A DNA stretch of 64,000 nucleotides from Agrobacterium fabrum str. C58 (GCF_000092025.1 NC_003062.2:990001-1054000), one strand, 5' to 3'. Shown: positions 53,710 through 62,045, numbered from the stretch's first letter. Numbers and translations: made by a program. Notes: generated by a model not told the origin, from the sequence alone.

Positions 53710-53727
53710 GTAACGTAATAACATTAC
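53710..53727. promoter_or_regulatory. Zur-like operator upstream of zinT
   Basis: GTAACGTAATAACATTAC, an imperfect palindrome (GTAAYGTWATWACRTTAC) 36 bp before the start codon, resembling zinc-uptake-regulator boxes with ATGTTAT/ATAACAT-type halves in alphaproteobacteria. Confidence 0.65.
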
Positions 53728-53788
53728 ATTTCGACCTATAGAGGCGTCTTTGGCAGGATGCAAGGGTGGGTGTTGACGTCGGGTCATG

Positions 53789-53817
53789 AAAAACGCGATG
53801 GCTGTTCAGCCACCGCG
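53789..53817 (-). terminator. Terminator after mscS
   Basis: Hairpin CGCG-A-TGGCTG-TT-CAGCCA-C-CGCG with five A residues to the left, that is a T-tract on the minus strand, 35 bp after the mscS stop. Confidence 0.8.
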
Positions 53818-53851
53818 CTTAAAATATGCGGGCAGGATTAACCGTCAGGCC

Positions 53852-54673
53852 TCAGGCAGGCTGTGCGTTTACCTCGGCCTTGCGTTCGTCAAAAGCGAGC
53901 CGCATGGCTTTTGTCACGTCGCGCGTCGTTACGAAATAGTTGTCGCTGCGCACCCAATACCGCAATTTAACGGTGGCGCTGTCGGCGGTAACGGAATCCA
54001 CGAATGTGACCGGGGCGGGGTCGAGCAGGATACGACTTTCCGAGCGCACCACGGTCATCAGCATATCCTGCGCGGCAGCCATATCCTCGTCGTTCTTGAC
54101 AGTCAGGCTGAGTTCGTGGCGGCGTGAAGGAAAGCGGCTGTAATTGGTGATAGGCACGTTCCAGAGTGTGGAATTCGGCGCAAGCCGGTAAAGTCCGTCA
54201 CTGGTCTTGAGTTCGGTGGCGAAAAGCCCGATTTCGATGATCGTGCCGCTGACCGTGCTGGTCTCGATATATTCGCCAACCCGGAAAGGGCGCAACACAA
54301 GCAACATGATGCCGGCGGCGATGTTCTGCAGCGTGCCTTGTAGCGCAAGACCGATGGCGAGGCCGGCAGCGCCGAGGGCGGCGAGAATCGAGGCCGTCTG
54401 CACCCCGAACTGGCCAAGCACCATAACGATGACCAGAATGAGCACGACGTAACGGATGCCGCCCGCGAAGAAACCGGCGAGCGTTGCATCGAAACCGCGA
54501 ATGCGTGACAGGCCCTGAAACGCCCAGCGTTGCAGGAAGGCGGCGGCCAGCCAGCCAATGATCAGCAGCAGCAGCGCACCAATGACCGAAAAGGAATATT
54601 GCACCGCCAGCGCGCTCGCCTGCCGCACGGCTGTCTGCGATGCGACGAGGATATCGGTTGCCTGTTGTTCCAT
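53852..54673 (-). CDS. Small-conductance mechanosensitive channel (MscS family)
   Basis: 273-residue inner-membrane channel that releases solutes on hypo-osmotic shock. Three N-terminal hydrophobic segments, the third being the Gly/Ala-rich pore helix AALGAAGLAIGLALQGTLQNIAAGIMLLVLRPF, then the beta domain (GEYIETSTVSGTIIEIGLFATELKTSDGLY, PNSTLWNVPITNYSR) and the alpha/beta C-terminal domain. Full-length MscS type, close to E. coli MscS in size (286). Monocistronic. Confidence 0.94.
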   Translation of the reverse strand: MEQQATDILVASQTAVRQASALAVQYSFSVIGALLLLIIGWLAAAFLQRWAFQGLSRIRGFDATLAGFFAGGIRYVVLILVIVMVLGQFGVQTASILAALGAAGLAIGLALQGTLQNIAAGIMLLVLRPFRVGEYIETSTVSGTIIEIGLFATELKTSDGLYRLAPNSTLWNVPITNYSRFPSRRHELSLTVKNDEDMAAAQDMLMTVVRSESRILLDPAPVTFVDSVTADSATVKLRYWVRSDNYFVTTRDVTKAMRLAFDERKAEVNAQPA

Positions 54674-54750
54674 GAATTATCCCGTGATTCTATTGCCGTT
54701 CAGATTTGGTAACGAATGGGTGCCGCAGCGGTTCCGCCCAAAATCGGGCC

Positions 54751-55269
54751 TCAGCCGGCAAGCGGCAGCACGAAAGGCACGTTGCCATCGGTATCCGCCC
54801 CGCGGCCGATCGCCTTGATCGCTTTGACAAGCCTACCCTCGCGACCCAGCAGCCGGTCGCCGATGGCGATGATGCGGGAATTGGGCGTGACATAGGGTGA
54901 AACGGTGCGCAGGCGTTGCGCAAGCTCAGTCTCGTCCTGATCAGGATAAAGGCTGAGTGCGGCGATGACAGCGGCGGCCGGCGAGCGCGAGATCCCCATC
55001 CAGCAATGGATGAGCAGCGGCGCGGACTGATCCCATTCCCCCGCAAAATCGATCAGCTTCAACACATGCGCATCATCGGGTGCAATGAGATCGCCGGTGC
55101 CCTTGAAGGCGATATCGTTCATGGCAAGTGTCAGATGCCGCTCGGCGGCGACGACGGCCGGGCGGTGAAAGCTCTGCTCCTTGGCAATCAGCGTCACCAT
55201 TTCGCGGGCCTTGTGCTTTACGGCCATTTCGGCGATCCGCGACAGCGGCGATACGACGATACAGGTCAT
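54751..55269 (-). CDS. Tyrosine/dual-specificity phosphatase-like protein
   Basis: 172 residues with the CX5R signature LLIHCWMGISRSPAAAVIAA, catalytic C89 and R95, and an aspartate-bearing loop (NDIAFKGTGDLIAPDDAH) that could supply the general acid. The fold resembles protein tyrosine phosphatases of cyclic or VH1 type found in rhizobia. Its substrate is not known. The ATG at 55269 overlaps the TGA of the upstream HD gene by 4 bp, so both are coupled. Confidence 0.85.
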   Translation of the reverse strand: MTCIVVSPLSRIAEMAVKHKAREMVTLIAKEQSFHRPAVVAAERHLTLAMNDIAFKGTGDLIAPDDAHVLKLIDFAGEWDQSAPLLIHCWMGISRSPAAAVIAALSLYPDQDETELAQRLRTVSPYVTPNSRIIAIGDRLLGREGRLVKAIKAIGRGADTDGNVPFVLPLAG

Positions 55270-55889
55270 ACTGCGCCCCCGGTTCTGGTCACGCGCAGCG
55301 TCTCGATTGCCTCGAAGCGGGCGATGAACAGTCTTTGCGCCTCCGTCGAGGGAAGGGGGATGATATCGAACATATCGCGGGTGATGCCGCGCGGCAGGCC
55401 GAAGAATTTCTGCGCCTCGGCGGTGGAAAAACCGGCAAGCTCGGTCGCTTCGAAAAAGGCGGCCACTGTGTCGGCCTTCTTGATGCGATCCTTCAACTCG
55501 CGGGACGCATGCGGTGGCAGGCCGAAACGCAGATGCACGGCGGCTTCCAGCCGCTTTTCCACGGTCTTGTAACCGCCGCCGACCACGGATTTGAACGGCG
55601 AGATCATGTCGCCGATCACATATTCCGGCGCATCGTGCAGAAGCGCCATCTGCATCTCGTCAGGCGTGGCACCCGGGCACATGCGGCAGAAAATGGTCTC
55701 GACGATGAGGCAATGCTGGGCGACGGTAAAGGCGTGGTCGCCGCGCGTCTGGCCGTTCCAGCGGGCGACGCGGGCAAGGCCATGAGCAATGTCGGCAATT
55801 TCCACATCGAGCGGGGAAGGGTCGAGCAGGTCGAGCCGTCGTCCCGACAGCATGCGCTGCCAGGCGCGCGGACTTTTTGCGGGGGCCAC
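55266..55889 (-). CDS. HD-domain nucleotidase-like protein (YfbR type)
   Basis: 207 residues. HD motif elements: GDHAFTVAQHCLIVE (first His), MALLHDAPEYVIGDMISPFK (His-Asp) and IKKADTVAAFFEATEL (final Asp), the order found in YfbR/YedJ-like 5'-nucleotidases. The start is placed at GTG 55889: GGAGG precedes it by 7 bp and the frame upstream only overlaps ygfZ; an ATG at 55946 lies inside ygfZ. It starts 2 bp after the ygfZ stop. Confidence 0.88.
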   Translation of the reverse strand: MAPAKSPRAWQRMLSGRRLDLLDPSPLDVEIADIAHGLARVARWNGQTRGDHAFTVAQHCLIVETIFCRMCPGATPDEMQMALLHDAPEYVIGDMISPFKSVVGGGYKTVEKRLEAAVHLRFGLPPHASRELKDRIKKADTVAAFFEATELAGFSTAEAQKFFGLPRGITRDMFDIIPLPSTEAQRLFIARFEAIETLRVTRTGGAV

Positions 55890-55891
55890 TC

Positions 55892-56740
55892 TTAGTCCTC
55901 CGCCCGAGCCGCCGGATCGGCCGCCGGGAATGAAAGCCCGCTCCACGCTGGCAGGGCCACGCTTACCGCGACATTGTCGGCAAGAAGCGGCGTGCCGGCG
56001 GCAAGCGCATCGGCAACGCGGTCGGTCCGCACAATGGCAAGGGCCCTGTTGCCGTAGACGGTTCCCAGTGCACCGACGGGTTTTCCATTGGCGGTAATCT
56101 CCGTCCCGCTGGCGGGAAGCGTGCCATCGGCCGAAACGGTCACGACGCGCCGTCTTGCAGTGCCGCGATGTTTCATGCGGGAAACGACTTCCTGGCCAAC
56201 GAAGCAGCCCTTCTTGAAGGAAACGCCGTCATTCACATCCATCAGCACATCATGGGGAAAAGCGTCCTGCAGTGCATAATCCCGGCCGGATTCGGCAATG
56301 CCGTGCTCGACGCGCAGCGCCTCATAGGCCGCAGCCTCGCCAGAGGCAGATGCGCCGGGCACACGCCGGAGATCGACACCCGCCTTGGCGAAACGGCCAT
56401 CCCGCACGCCTGCCTCCGTCACGCTGTTCCCCCAGAAAACGCCGATGCCTTCCACGGTCTCGGCTTTCAGCTCGACGGGCGCGCGCAGTTTGTACATGGT
56501 CAGGCGGCGCAGCAGCGCATCCTGTTCGGCGGCACCCGTTTCAACAAGATAATCTCTACCGTCGCGCCAGATCAGGAAATCGAACAGGATCTTGCCCTGC
56601 GGCGTGAGAAGCGCCGACGCACGGGTTTCGCCCTCCGGCAGATTTTCGATGTCGGCCGTGATCAGATTGTTCAGAAACTCTTCGGCGCCGGTGCCGGAAA
56701 CCCGGATCAGGCGGCGGTCGGCAAGAAAAGCGGAAGACAT
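55892..56740 (-). CDS. ygfZ: YgfZ/GcvT-like folate-binding protein
   Basis: 282-residue tetrahydrofolate-binding protein that assists assembly or repair of certain iron-sulphur enzymes. The signature KKGCFVGQEVVSRMKHRG is complete, with the functional C179. N-terminal RVSGTGAEEFLNNLITADI and TPQGKILFDFLIWRD match the GcvT-like fold. The C-terminal segment encodes the ribosome-binding site for the next gene, an HD hydrolase. The ATG at 56740 has weak Shine-Dalgarno. Confidence 0.94.
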   Translation of the reverse strand: MSSAFLADRRLIRVSGTGAEEFLNNLITADIENLPEGETRASALLTPQGKILFDFLIWRDGRDYLVETGAAEQDALLRRLTMYKLRAPVELKAETVEGIGVFWGNSVTEAGVRDGRFAKAGVDLRRVPGASASGEAAAYEALRVEHGIAESGRDYALQDAFPHDVLMDVNDGVSFKKGCFVGQEVVSRMKHRGTARRRVVTVSADGTLPASGTEITANGKPVGALGTVYGNRALAIVRTDRVADALAAGTPLLADNVAVSVALPAWSGLSFPAADPAARAED

Positions 56741-56862
56741 GGCGTCACCATTCGGTTCATCGAGACTGCGCGATATCAGGCAAAATGCAGATGCACTTTC
56801 CCGGGATGCTCATTTCGCACAGTTAGGATTTTTACCCGAGAACGGCAAGCGCCGGGATGCGA

Positions 56863-57630
56863 TCAATCGCCGGCGGTGAAGAACTTCCATTTGCCATCGG
56901 GCGAAATGCCGATGCGGTAGAAGCTGTAATTGCCATATTCCTGCATGTCCGCCAGATCGCCCGCCGTGATGATGCGCAGCAGCTCCACTTTTTCCGGTGC
57001 AGTCAGCGTATTCAGCGGTTTCCCGGCGAAATAAGGGAAGACATAGGCTTCGTCGGGCGTGCCGGCATCGATATGGGCATAGCCTGTTGAGAGCAGGTCG
57101 ATGATGATCGCCAGCACTTCCAGGCCATCAGGATCACCGGAATAGCTTTTCAATGCCGCGATCGGGTCTTCGCTGTCACTGCCGTCGATGCGGAACTGAT
57201 TCTGTCCGGCAACGATGAAAGGCCGCAGTTTCTCGATATCGCCTGATGCGGCGGCATCTATGATCTGCTGGCGCAGCTTGCGCACGGGCTCGGGCGCCTT
57301 GGAAATATCGTGCTCGATGACAACAGACATTTCCGGCGTCGTGTCGGGCTTGGCGGATTGCTGGTTCGCTTTGCCGGCGGAACGGTCGACCAGCGGGTCG
57401 GGCAGGGGAATGCCATCCGAATCGCCTTCGACTTCGTCGGGCTCCGCAGGCTGTGCCTGCTGCGGCTGTTCGCCGTTTTGTGCCTGCGGTTCGCTTTCAC
57501 CCTTCTGCGCCGGCTTCAGCTCGGAAAGGGCAAAGGCTTTTTCAGGCAGGCCTATAGGGCCGGCGGTGAGCGCAAGCAGGATGGACAGCAGGGCGGAAGA
57601 GCGCAAAAGCCCCTTGCTCAGGCAAGACAT
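56863..57630 (-). CDS. Conserved secreted hypothetical protein
   Basis: 255 residues. N-terminal signal (SALLSILLALTAGPIGLPEKAFA), a Gln/Pro/Glu-rich low-complexity linker (about 37-95), then a folded domain (100-255) with VRKLRQQIIDAAASGDIEKL, LLRIITAGDLADMQEYGNYSFYRIGISPDGKWKFFTAGD. No catalytic motif was recognised; similar proteins appear limited to Rhizobiales. It follows the 85-residue gene after 14 bp, so likely co-transcribed with it. Confidence 0.75.
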   Translation of the reverse strand: MSCLSKGLLRSSALLSILLALTAGPIGLPEKAFALSELKPAQKGESEPQAQNGEQPQQAQPAEPDEVEGDSDGIPLPDPLVDRSAGKANQQSAKPDTTPEMSVVIEHDISKAPEPVRKLRQQIIDAAASGDIEKLRPFIVAGQNQFRIDGSDSEDPIAALKSYSGDPDGLEVLAIIIDLLSTGYAHIDAGTPDEAYVFPYFAGKPLNTLTAPEKVELLRIITAGDLADMQEYGNYSFYRIGISPDGKWKFFTAGD

Positions 57631-57644
57631 GATAGACTCCGGCT

Positions 57645-57902
57645 TTACTGTATGATCCGCTGCGGCGAAAATTCGCCCTGAAGCATACGCTGGCGCAGCG
57701 ATTCCAGCATTGCTTCCGCGCCGGCCTCGCCGTGGATACGGATGGTTTCACGCATGGCCAGAGCGATCGCGGCATCGGCGATGATCTCAGGCTCGATGCC
57801 GTCGGCCATGCCGTCAGCCCATGCCTCGTTCTGGTGTTCCAGAGCGACCTGCATCTTTTCATGCACGATCATATCGTCGATTTCGTTACGGCTCGTCTGC
57901 AT
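57645..57902 (-). CDS. Conserved small hypothetical protein
   Basis: 85 residues, acidic and helical, starting MQTSRNEIDDMIVHEKMQVA. Residues IADAAIALAMRETIRIHGEAGAEAMLESLRQRM suggest a helical pair. No family function known. The ATG at 57902 has GAGGATGA immediately upstream. A CtrA-like box lies 95 bp upstream. It probably forms an operon with the secreted protein that follows. Confidence 0.7.
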   Translation of the reverse strand: MQTSRNEIDDMIVHEKMQVALEHQNEAWADGMADGIEPEIIADAAIALAMRETIRIHGEAGAEAMLESLRQRMLQGEFSPQRIIQ

Positions 57903-57996
57903 TTTTCATCCTCGACAGGGCGGGCAAGTCCTTACCACCCTGTTAACAACACTAGCAGCCTTTTATCAAAACGGCACGGGCTGCGGCGAAAAGAGG

Positions 57997-58012
57997 TTAA
58001 TAAACCTTTAAT
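57997..58012. promoter_or_regulatory. CtrA-like box upstream of 57902
   Basis: TTAA-TAAACCT-TTAAT, a TTAA-N7-TTAA match, in the gap after the TIGR02301-type gene (it overlaps that gene's stop) and before the 85-residue gene. Prediction only. Confidence 0.4.
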
Positions 58013-58445
58013 TTCCGAACCTGGACGCGATTTCCTGCGCGAGTGTTGCCCCTTCGTTACGGTAGTTCTCTTCTGCCATGATGGCGGCGCGTGTGCAACT
58101 GGTGTGGATGGCTGCAAAGGAGCGGTATCCACGGTTGAATGCAGCCGTCATGCGCTGGCGTCGTTCGGGTTCGCTCGCCGTGTCCGCAGCCAGAAGGGCG
58201 CTCATCGATTTGCGCCAGTCCTCCGGCCCGGAAGAGGGACACAGCGTTCTCAGATATTGCACCGCGCCCAATATTTCCGAAAGCCGCGCCAGCTTGTCGT
58301 CATAAGGGGCAGGTTTGGGCGGCGCCGCTTCCGCAGGACGTGCCTCGGAAACGGATTTTGAGGGCTGCGCATAAGCGACGCCTTCTTGCCCTGATATGGC
58401 AAGCATTGTCAGAAAAAGAGACAGGAAGATGGTTGGTCGTATCAA
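58008..58445 (-). CDS. TIGR02301-type secreted protein
   Basis: 145 residues if started at TTG 58445 (then IRPTIFLSLFLTMLAISGQEGVAYA, a signal peptide). The mature part has a Pro-rich linker and the conserved domain DDKLARLSEILGAVQYLRTLCPS, DWRKSMSALLAADTAS, RRQRMTAAFNRGYRSFAAIHTSCT, RNEGATLAQEIASRFGN with a pair of cysteines, as in the TIGR02301 proteins restricted to Rhizobiales. Function unknown. An upstream-extended frame to 58568 overlaps the Nudix gene and is less likely. Confidence 0.8.
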   Translation of the reverse strand: MIRPTIFLSLFLTMLAISGQEGVAYAQPSKSVSEARPAEAAPPKPAPYDDKLARLSEILGAVQYLRTLCPSSGPEDWRKSMSALLAADTASEPERRQRMTAAFNRGYRSFAAIHTSCTRAAIMAEENYRNEGATLAQEIASRFGN

Positions 58446-58543
58446 AATTCTATTCTGCCCCACACATACTCGTGAACTGTTGGCTCGTGACCATCCGGCG
58501 GGCGGGTCGGTCCTAGATAATAGCGATTCTGGCTGGCTGGCAA

Positions 58544-58960
58544 TCATGCAAGCAGGCGCTCGGCACATTCGACAACGCTTTCGGGCGCCGGCAGAAGGCG
58601 AATCTCCGCCAAGGTGTACCAGCCCGCATCCGCCGCATCATCACCCACTGTCACCAGCGGATCTGCATCTGTTTCCACGGTGAAGACTGATAGGAAATAG
58701 TGGCTCGTCAGCACGCCTTTAGCGTCACGGGTGGGAAGATCGTAGGTCGCGAAAAGCTGCGGCCTGCGGGCGATGATACCGGTTTCCTCGTGCAGCTCGC
58801 GCAATGCCGTCTCGTCCGGAGTTTCCCCTTCTTCGGCCCGTCCGCCGGGAAAGGCGAACATGTCCTTGGAGGGCGGGTTGATACGGCGCACCAGAAGCAG
58901 CCGGTCTCCATTCCTGACGATGGCGGAGGAGGCGGCACGGGGCTTGATACGAAGGGTCAT
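58544..58960 (-). CDS. Nudix hydrolase
   Basis: 138 residues. The Nudix box GX5EX7REUXEEXGU is complete: G-GRAEEGETPDETALRELHEETGI, with the metal-binding glutamates. It hydrolyses a nucleoside diphosphate linked to X; the substrate is not deducible, though house-cleaning (mutT-like) or ADP-ribose types are common. The start ATG at 58960 fits the first strand TLRIKPRAASSAIVR. It is divergent from ynfA. Confidence 0.93.
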   Translation of the reverse strand: MTLRIKPRAASSAIVRNGDRLLLVRRINPPSKDMFAFPGGRAEEGETPDETALRELHEETGIIARRPQLFATYDLPTRDAKGVLTSHYFLSVFTVETDADPLVTVGDDAADAGWYTLAEIRLLPAPESVVECAERLLA

Positions 58961-59091
58961 GAATGGTTTCGCTTGTTTCGGCCGTTTCCGGCCTGTCTAT
59001 AGTGGTCGTCACTCGGAAAAATCGATTCCGGTTTCCGCGCCGATGGTTATAGTCCGGAACGGGTGCGATTGTGCATGCTAAAGACGGTGGA

Positions 59092-59415
59092 ATGAAGGTC
59101 TATCTTATCTATGTTCTGGCGGCCGTTGCCGAAATCGCCGGCTGTTTTTCCTTCTGGGCCTGGCTGAAACTCGGCAAGACCGGCTGGATATTGCTGCCCG
59201 GCATGGTGGCGCTGGCCGCTTTTGCGTGGCTTCTGACGCTGGTTGCGACGGAGGCGGCGGGCAGGGCCTATGCCGCCTATGGCGGGATCTATATTGCCGC
59301 CTCGCTGTTCTGGCTCTGGGGCGTGGAAGGCCATGCACCGGACAGGTGGGATATTGCCGGCGGTGTCGTCTGCCTTGCCGGCACCGCCATCATCCTGTTC
59401 GGACCAAGGGGTTGA
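59092..59415 (+). CDS. YnfA/UPF0060 small membrane protein
   Basis: 107 residues with four hydrophobic segments. Family pattern: [60 protein letters not shown] and [21 protein letters not shown]. Relatives of the small multidrug resistance fold; efflux is proposed for some. The ATG at 59092 is preferred to the upstream in-frame 59071. Its stop is 10 bp before the SRAP gene, so they probably form an operon. Confidence 0.93.
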   Translation: MKVYLIYVLAAVAEIAGCFSFWAWLKLGKTGWILLPGMVALAAFAWLLTLVATEAAGRAYAAYGGIYIAASLFWLWGVEGHAPDRWDIAGGVVCLAGTAIILFGPRG

Positions 59416-59425
59416 GGAGAAGGCC

Positions 59426-60187
59426 ATGTGCGGACGTTTCGTGCTAAAGGCAACGCCGGAAGAGATCGCCGATTATCTCGATCTGATCGGCCTTGAGGAT
59501 TTTCCCGCCCGTTTCAACATCGCGCCGACCCAACCCATTCTGGTCGTCATGGAAGGCGAGCAGCAGGAGCGCGGCAGCAACCTGCCCAACCGCCGGGCCG
59601 TGCTGGTGCGCTGGGGTTTCATGCCGGGCTGGGTGAAGGATCCGAAGGACTTTCCGCTGCTCATCAATGCCCGTTCCGAAACCGCAATCGGCAAGGCCTC
59701 CTTCCGAGCCGCCATGCGCCATCGCCGCGTGCTCATCCCGGCAACCGGCTTTTACGAATGGCGACGCCCGCCAAAGGAGGAGGGCGGCAAAGCCCAGCCC
59801 TATTTTATCCGCCCGAAAAACGGCGGCATCGTTGCTTTCGCCGGCCTCATGGAAACCTGGTCTTCTGCCGACGGCTCGGAGGTCGATACCGGCGCGATCC
59901 TCACCACCGCCGCCAATGCCGCGATCGGCCGTATTCACGATCGTATGCCCGTTGTCATTGCGCCGGAGGATTTCAGCCGCTGGCTGGACTGCAAGACCCA
60001 GGAGCCACGCGAGGTCGCTGATCTGATGCGACCGGTTCAGGGTGATTTCTTCGAGATGATTCCGGTCTCGGACAAGGTCAACAAGGTCGCCAATGTCGGG
60101 GCCGATCTCATCGATCCGGTGCCGGAAAGCGCGCCGCTGGCGAAGGTCAGGCCGGCGAAGGATGACGGGCAGATGTCGCTGTTTTGA
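59426..60187 (+). CDS. SOS response-associated peptidase (SRAP/YedK, HMCES family)
   Basis: 253 residues. Catalytic Cys2 is exposed after Met removal in MCGRFVLKATPEEIA, and the family residues are in NIAPTQPILVV, RWGFMPGWVKDP, INARSETAIGKASFRAAMRHRRVLIPATGFYEWRRP and IGRIHDRMPVVI (conserved Asn, Glu and His). The protein forms a thiazolidine crosslink with abasic sites in single-stranded DNA, shielding them. GGAGAAGG precedes the ATG. Normal length. Confidence 0.95.
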   Translation: MCGRFVLKATPEEIADYLDLIGLEDFPARFNIAPTQPILVVMEGEQQERGSNLPNRRAVLVRWGFMPGWVKDPKDFPLLINARSETAIGKASFRAAMRHRRVLIPATGFYEWRRPPKEEGGKAQPYFIRPKNGGIVAFAGLMETWSSADGSEVDTGAILTTAANAAIGRIHDRMPVVIAPEDFSRWLDCKTQEPREVADLMRPVQGDFFEMIPVSDKVNKVANVGADLIDPVPESAPLAKVRPAKDDGQMSLF

Positions 60188-60233
60188 GGCGTTTTTTGTG
60201 CCTAGAGACTAGAGCTGAGCGTTGCCGCGGCCT

Positions 60234-61526
60234 TCAGCCGTTCAGCCCGATTTTCTGCAGGCCTTCCTGGATCATGATGTCGGAATAAACGCGGTTGCGG
60301 CCATTCGCCTTGGCGAGATAGAGCAACTGATCCGCCGCATTCAGCTGGTTGTCGAAGGGCTCGCCCTTTTCGATCTCCACGACACCGAGTGAAATTGTCA
60401 GTGCCAGGCTGCTGCCGCTCAGCTGCCGGCCGTTCTTTTCCACCTGTTCGCGCAGTTCCTCGCAGAAGGCATAGGCAGCCCGCGCATCCAGCCCTCGCAG
60501 GAACACGGCAAATTCCTCACCGCCGAGGCGGGCGGGAATATGGCGTTGCTCGTCGCACATGCCCTGCAGCAGTTCAGCCAGCTTCTTCAGCGCCCTGTCG
60601 CCGGCATCGTGCCCTAGCGTGTCGTTGATCTTCTTGAAATGGTCAATGTCGAGAATGGCGACTGCGCCGCTCTCGTCATTGTCATTGATGACATCCATCA
60701 GCGCGCGCGTGCGCTCGAAGAAGGAGCGGCGATTGGGCAGGCCGGTGAGGTGGTCCCGTTCGGCCAGTTCACGCAGGCGCTTGAGCTGCTTCAGTGTCTC
60801 GATATTGTTGTCGATGCGGCACTGCAATTCTTCCGGTACGAAGGGGCGGTAGACGAAATCCGACGCGCCGGCCTTGAGGAAGCTTGCCGAAAGCAGGCGG
60901 TCCGTGGAGGAGGATATGCCGATCACCCGCAGGTCTTCGGAGGACCTGCTGTCGCGGATGCGCCGTGTCAGTTCATAACCGTCCATATCCGGCATGTGGT
61001 AATCGGTAATGACGAGCTGGATTGACGGGTCCTGCGAGAGGATTTCCAGCGCCCGGTTGCCCGAATGGGCTTCGCTGACCTTGAAATTCTGCCGCTCCAG
61101 AATTTCCACGAGGCCGGAGCGTGCGGTGCGCGCATCATCGACCACCAGAACGGAAAAACGCTTGTTGGTCATAATCCGGTCGACCGTCTTGACCACGGCA
61201 TCGACGGTGCGATGGCCGTCCTTGACGATATAGTCGATGATCTTCTTTTCGGCATAACGCTTGCGCGCTTCCTCATCCACCGTTGCAGTGAAGACGATGG
61301 CCGGCACCTTGCGCTCGGATAGAAGCGTCAGAATTTCCCCCTTGGGCGCATCGGGCAGGTTGAGACCCGTCAGCGCCAGCGTGAAATTATTGGCCTGCAT
61401 CAGGGCATCGGCCTCGGCCATGCTGGCGCAATGGACGACCTCGGCTTCCGTTTCATCCGAAAGCCGCGTCCTCAGCAGCATGGAAAGCGCAACGGAATCT
61501 TCAATCAGAAGGATTTTATCCTGCAT
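60234..61526 (-). CDS. Diguanylate cyclase with two receiver domains (PleD-like)
   Basis: 430 residues: REC1 (3-118), REC2 (123-240), GGDEF (255-420). The cyclase signature GGEEF (335-339) and the DIDHFKKINDTLGHDAGD metal site are intact, so c-di-GMP synthesis is expected. REC1 lacks the phosphoacceptor (G54 in LALTGLNLPD) but keeps K102; REC2 keeps D175 (VITDYHMPDMDG) but has R227 where Lys is normal (VYRPF). The inhibitory RxxD I-site five residues before GGEEF reads ExxH. The ATG at 61526 (MQDKILLIEDS) is preferred to 61571. Confidence 0.94.
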   Translation of the reverse strand: MQDKILLIEDSVALSMLLRTRLSDETEAEVVHCASMAEADALMQANNFTLALTGLNLPDAPKGEILTLLSERKVPAIVFTATVDEEARKRYAEKKIIDYIVKDGHRTVDAVVKTVDRIMTNKRFSVLVVDDARTARSGLVEILERQNFKVSEAHSGNRALEILSQDPSIQLVITDYHMPDMDGYELTRRIRDSRSSEDLRVIGISSSTDRLLSASFLKAGASDFVYRPFVPEELQCRIDNNIETLKQLKRLRELAERDHLTGLPNRRSFFERTRALMDVINDNDESGAVAILDIDHFKKINDTLGHDAGDRALKKLAELLQGMCDEQRHIPARLGGEEFAVFLRGLDARAAYAFCEELREQVEKNGRQLSGSSLALTISLGVVEIEKGEPFDNQLNAADQLLYLAKANGRNRVYSDIMIQEGLQKIGLNG

Positions 61527-61805
61527 GGCCGTCCCAAGCCCCCCTGGCCCGTCTCCCCAGTCTTTCCTCAACGCCGAATATTCGTCATTCGCGTATCCGC
61601 GAATTCGAAGGCCAGCTTATGCATTGTTGTGGAAAAAATGCGGAATAGAAAAGTTCTTTTGTATTCACTAATCTATACGTTGGCGCTCGTATAGCCTTCT
61701 TGTCGAAGGCGGGCTTTGTACTGCAGTTTCGTTGCGGCTTCGTTACGGAAGTCGGCCATTTCTATGAATAGTTTGCGATCGACAATATCGCGGGGTGCAA
61801 GAAAC
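61527..61805. other. Intergenic region before the diguanylate cyclase gene
   Basis: About 280 bp without a gene. It should hold the promoter for the cyclase gene on the minus strand. No operator was recognised. Confidence 0.4.
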
Positions 61806-61831
61806 AAAAACGGCGCCTGCAAAAGGCGCCG
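61806..61831 (-). terminator. Terminator of the 43-residue peptide gene
   Basis: Stem CGGCGCC/GGCGCCG with a 7-nt loop and a left A-tract (T-tract on minus strand), 83 bp after the small gene. Confidence 0.8.
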
Positions 61832-61913
61832 CGCGATTGTTGATCTTCCGTCAGGATTTCTCCGTTTTCCGGAAAATCCCCAATATCCGCTGATATCAGA
61901 AAAATGAATGTTT

Positions 61914-62045
61914 TCAGGCGGTTTTGGCGGTGGGCTTACGCTTCAGCATCAGGGCTGCGGCAGCAACGGCCTTCAGTCCGAGCGGGCGGTAGTGGCTCTT
62001 GAGGTCGGGCTTCGCCTGCGGCTGTGCCTTCGTCTCGTTCGTCAT
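61914..62045 (-). CDS. 43-residue basic peptide, unknown
   Basis: Reads MTNETKAQPQAKPDLKSHYR, then PLGLKAVAAAALMLKRKPTA and KTA. A short helix GLKAVAAAALMLK could be amphipathic or membrane-associated, flanked by lysine-rich arms. GGAGAGAGAA stands directly before the ATG and a terminator follows, which support a real gene. No family recognised. Confidence 0.6.
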   Translation of the reverse strand: MTNETKAQPQAKPDLKSHYRPLGLKAVAAAALMLKRKPTAKTA

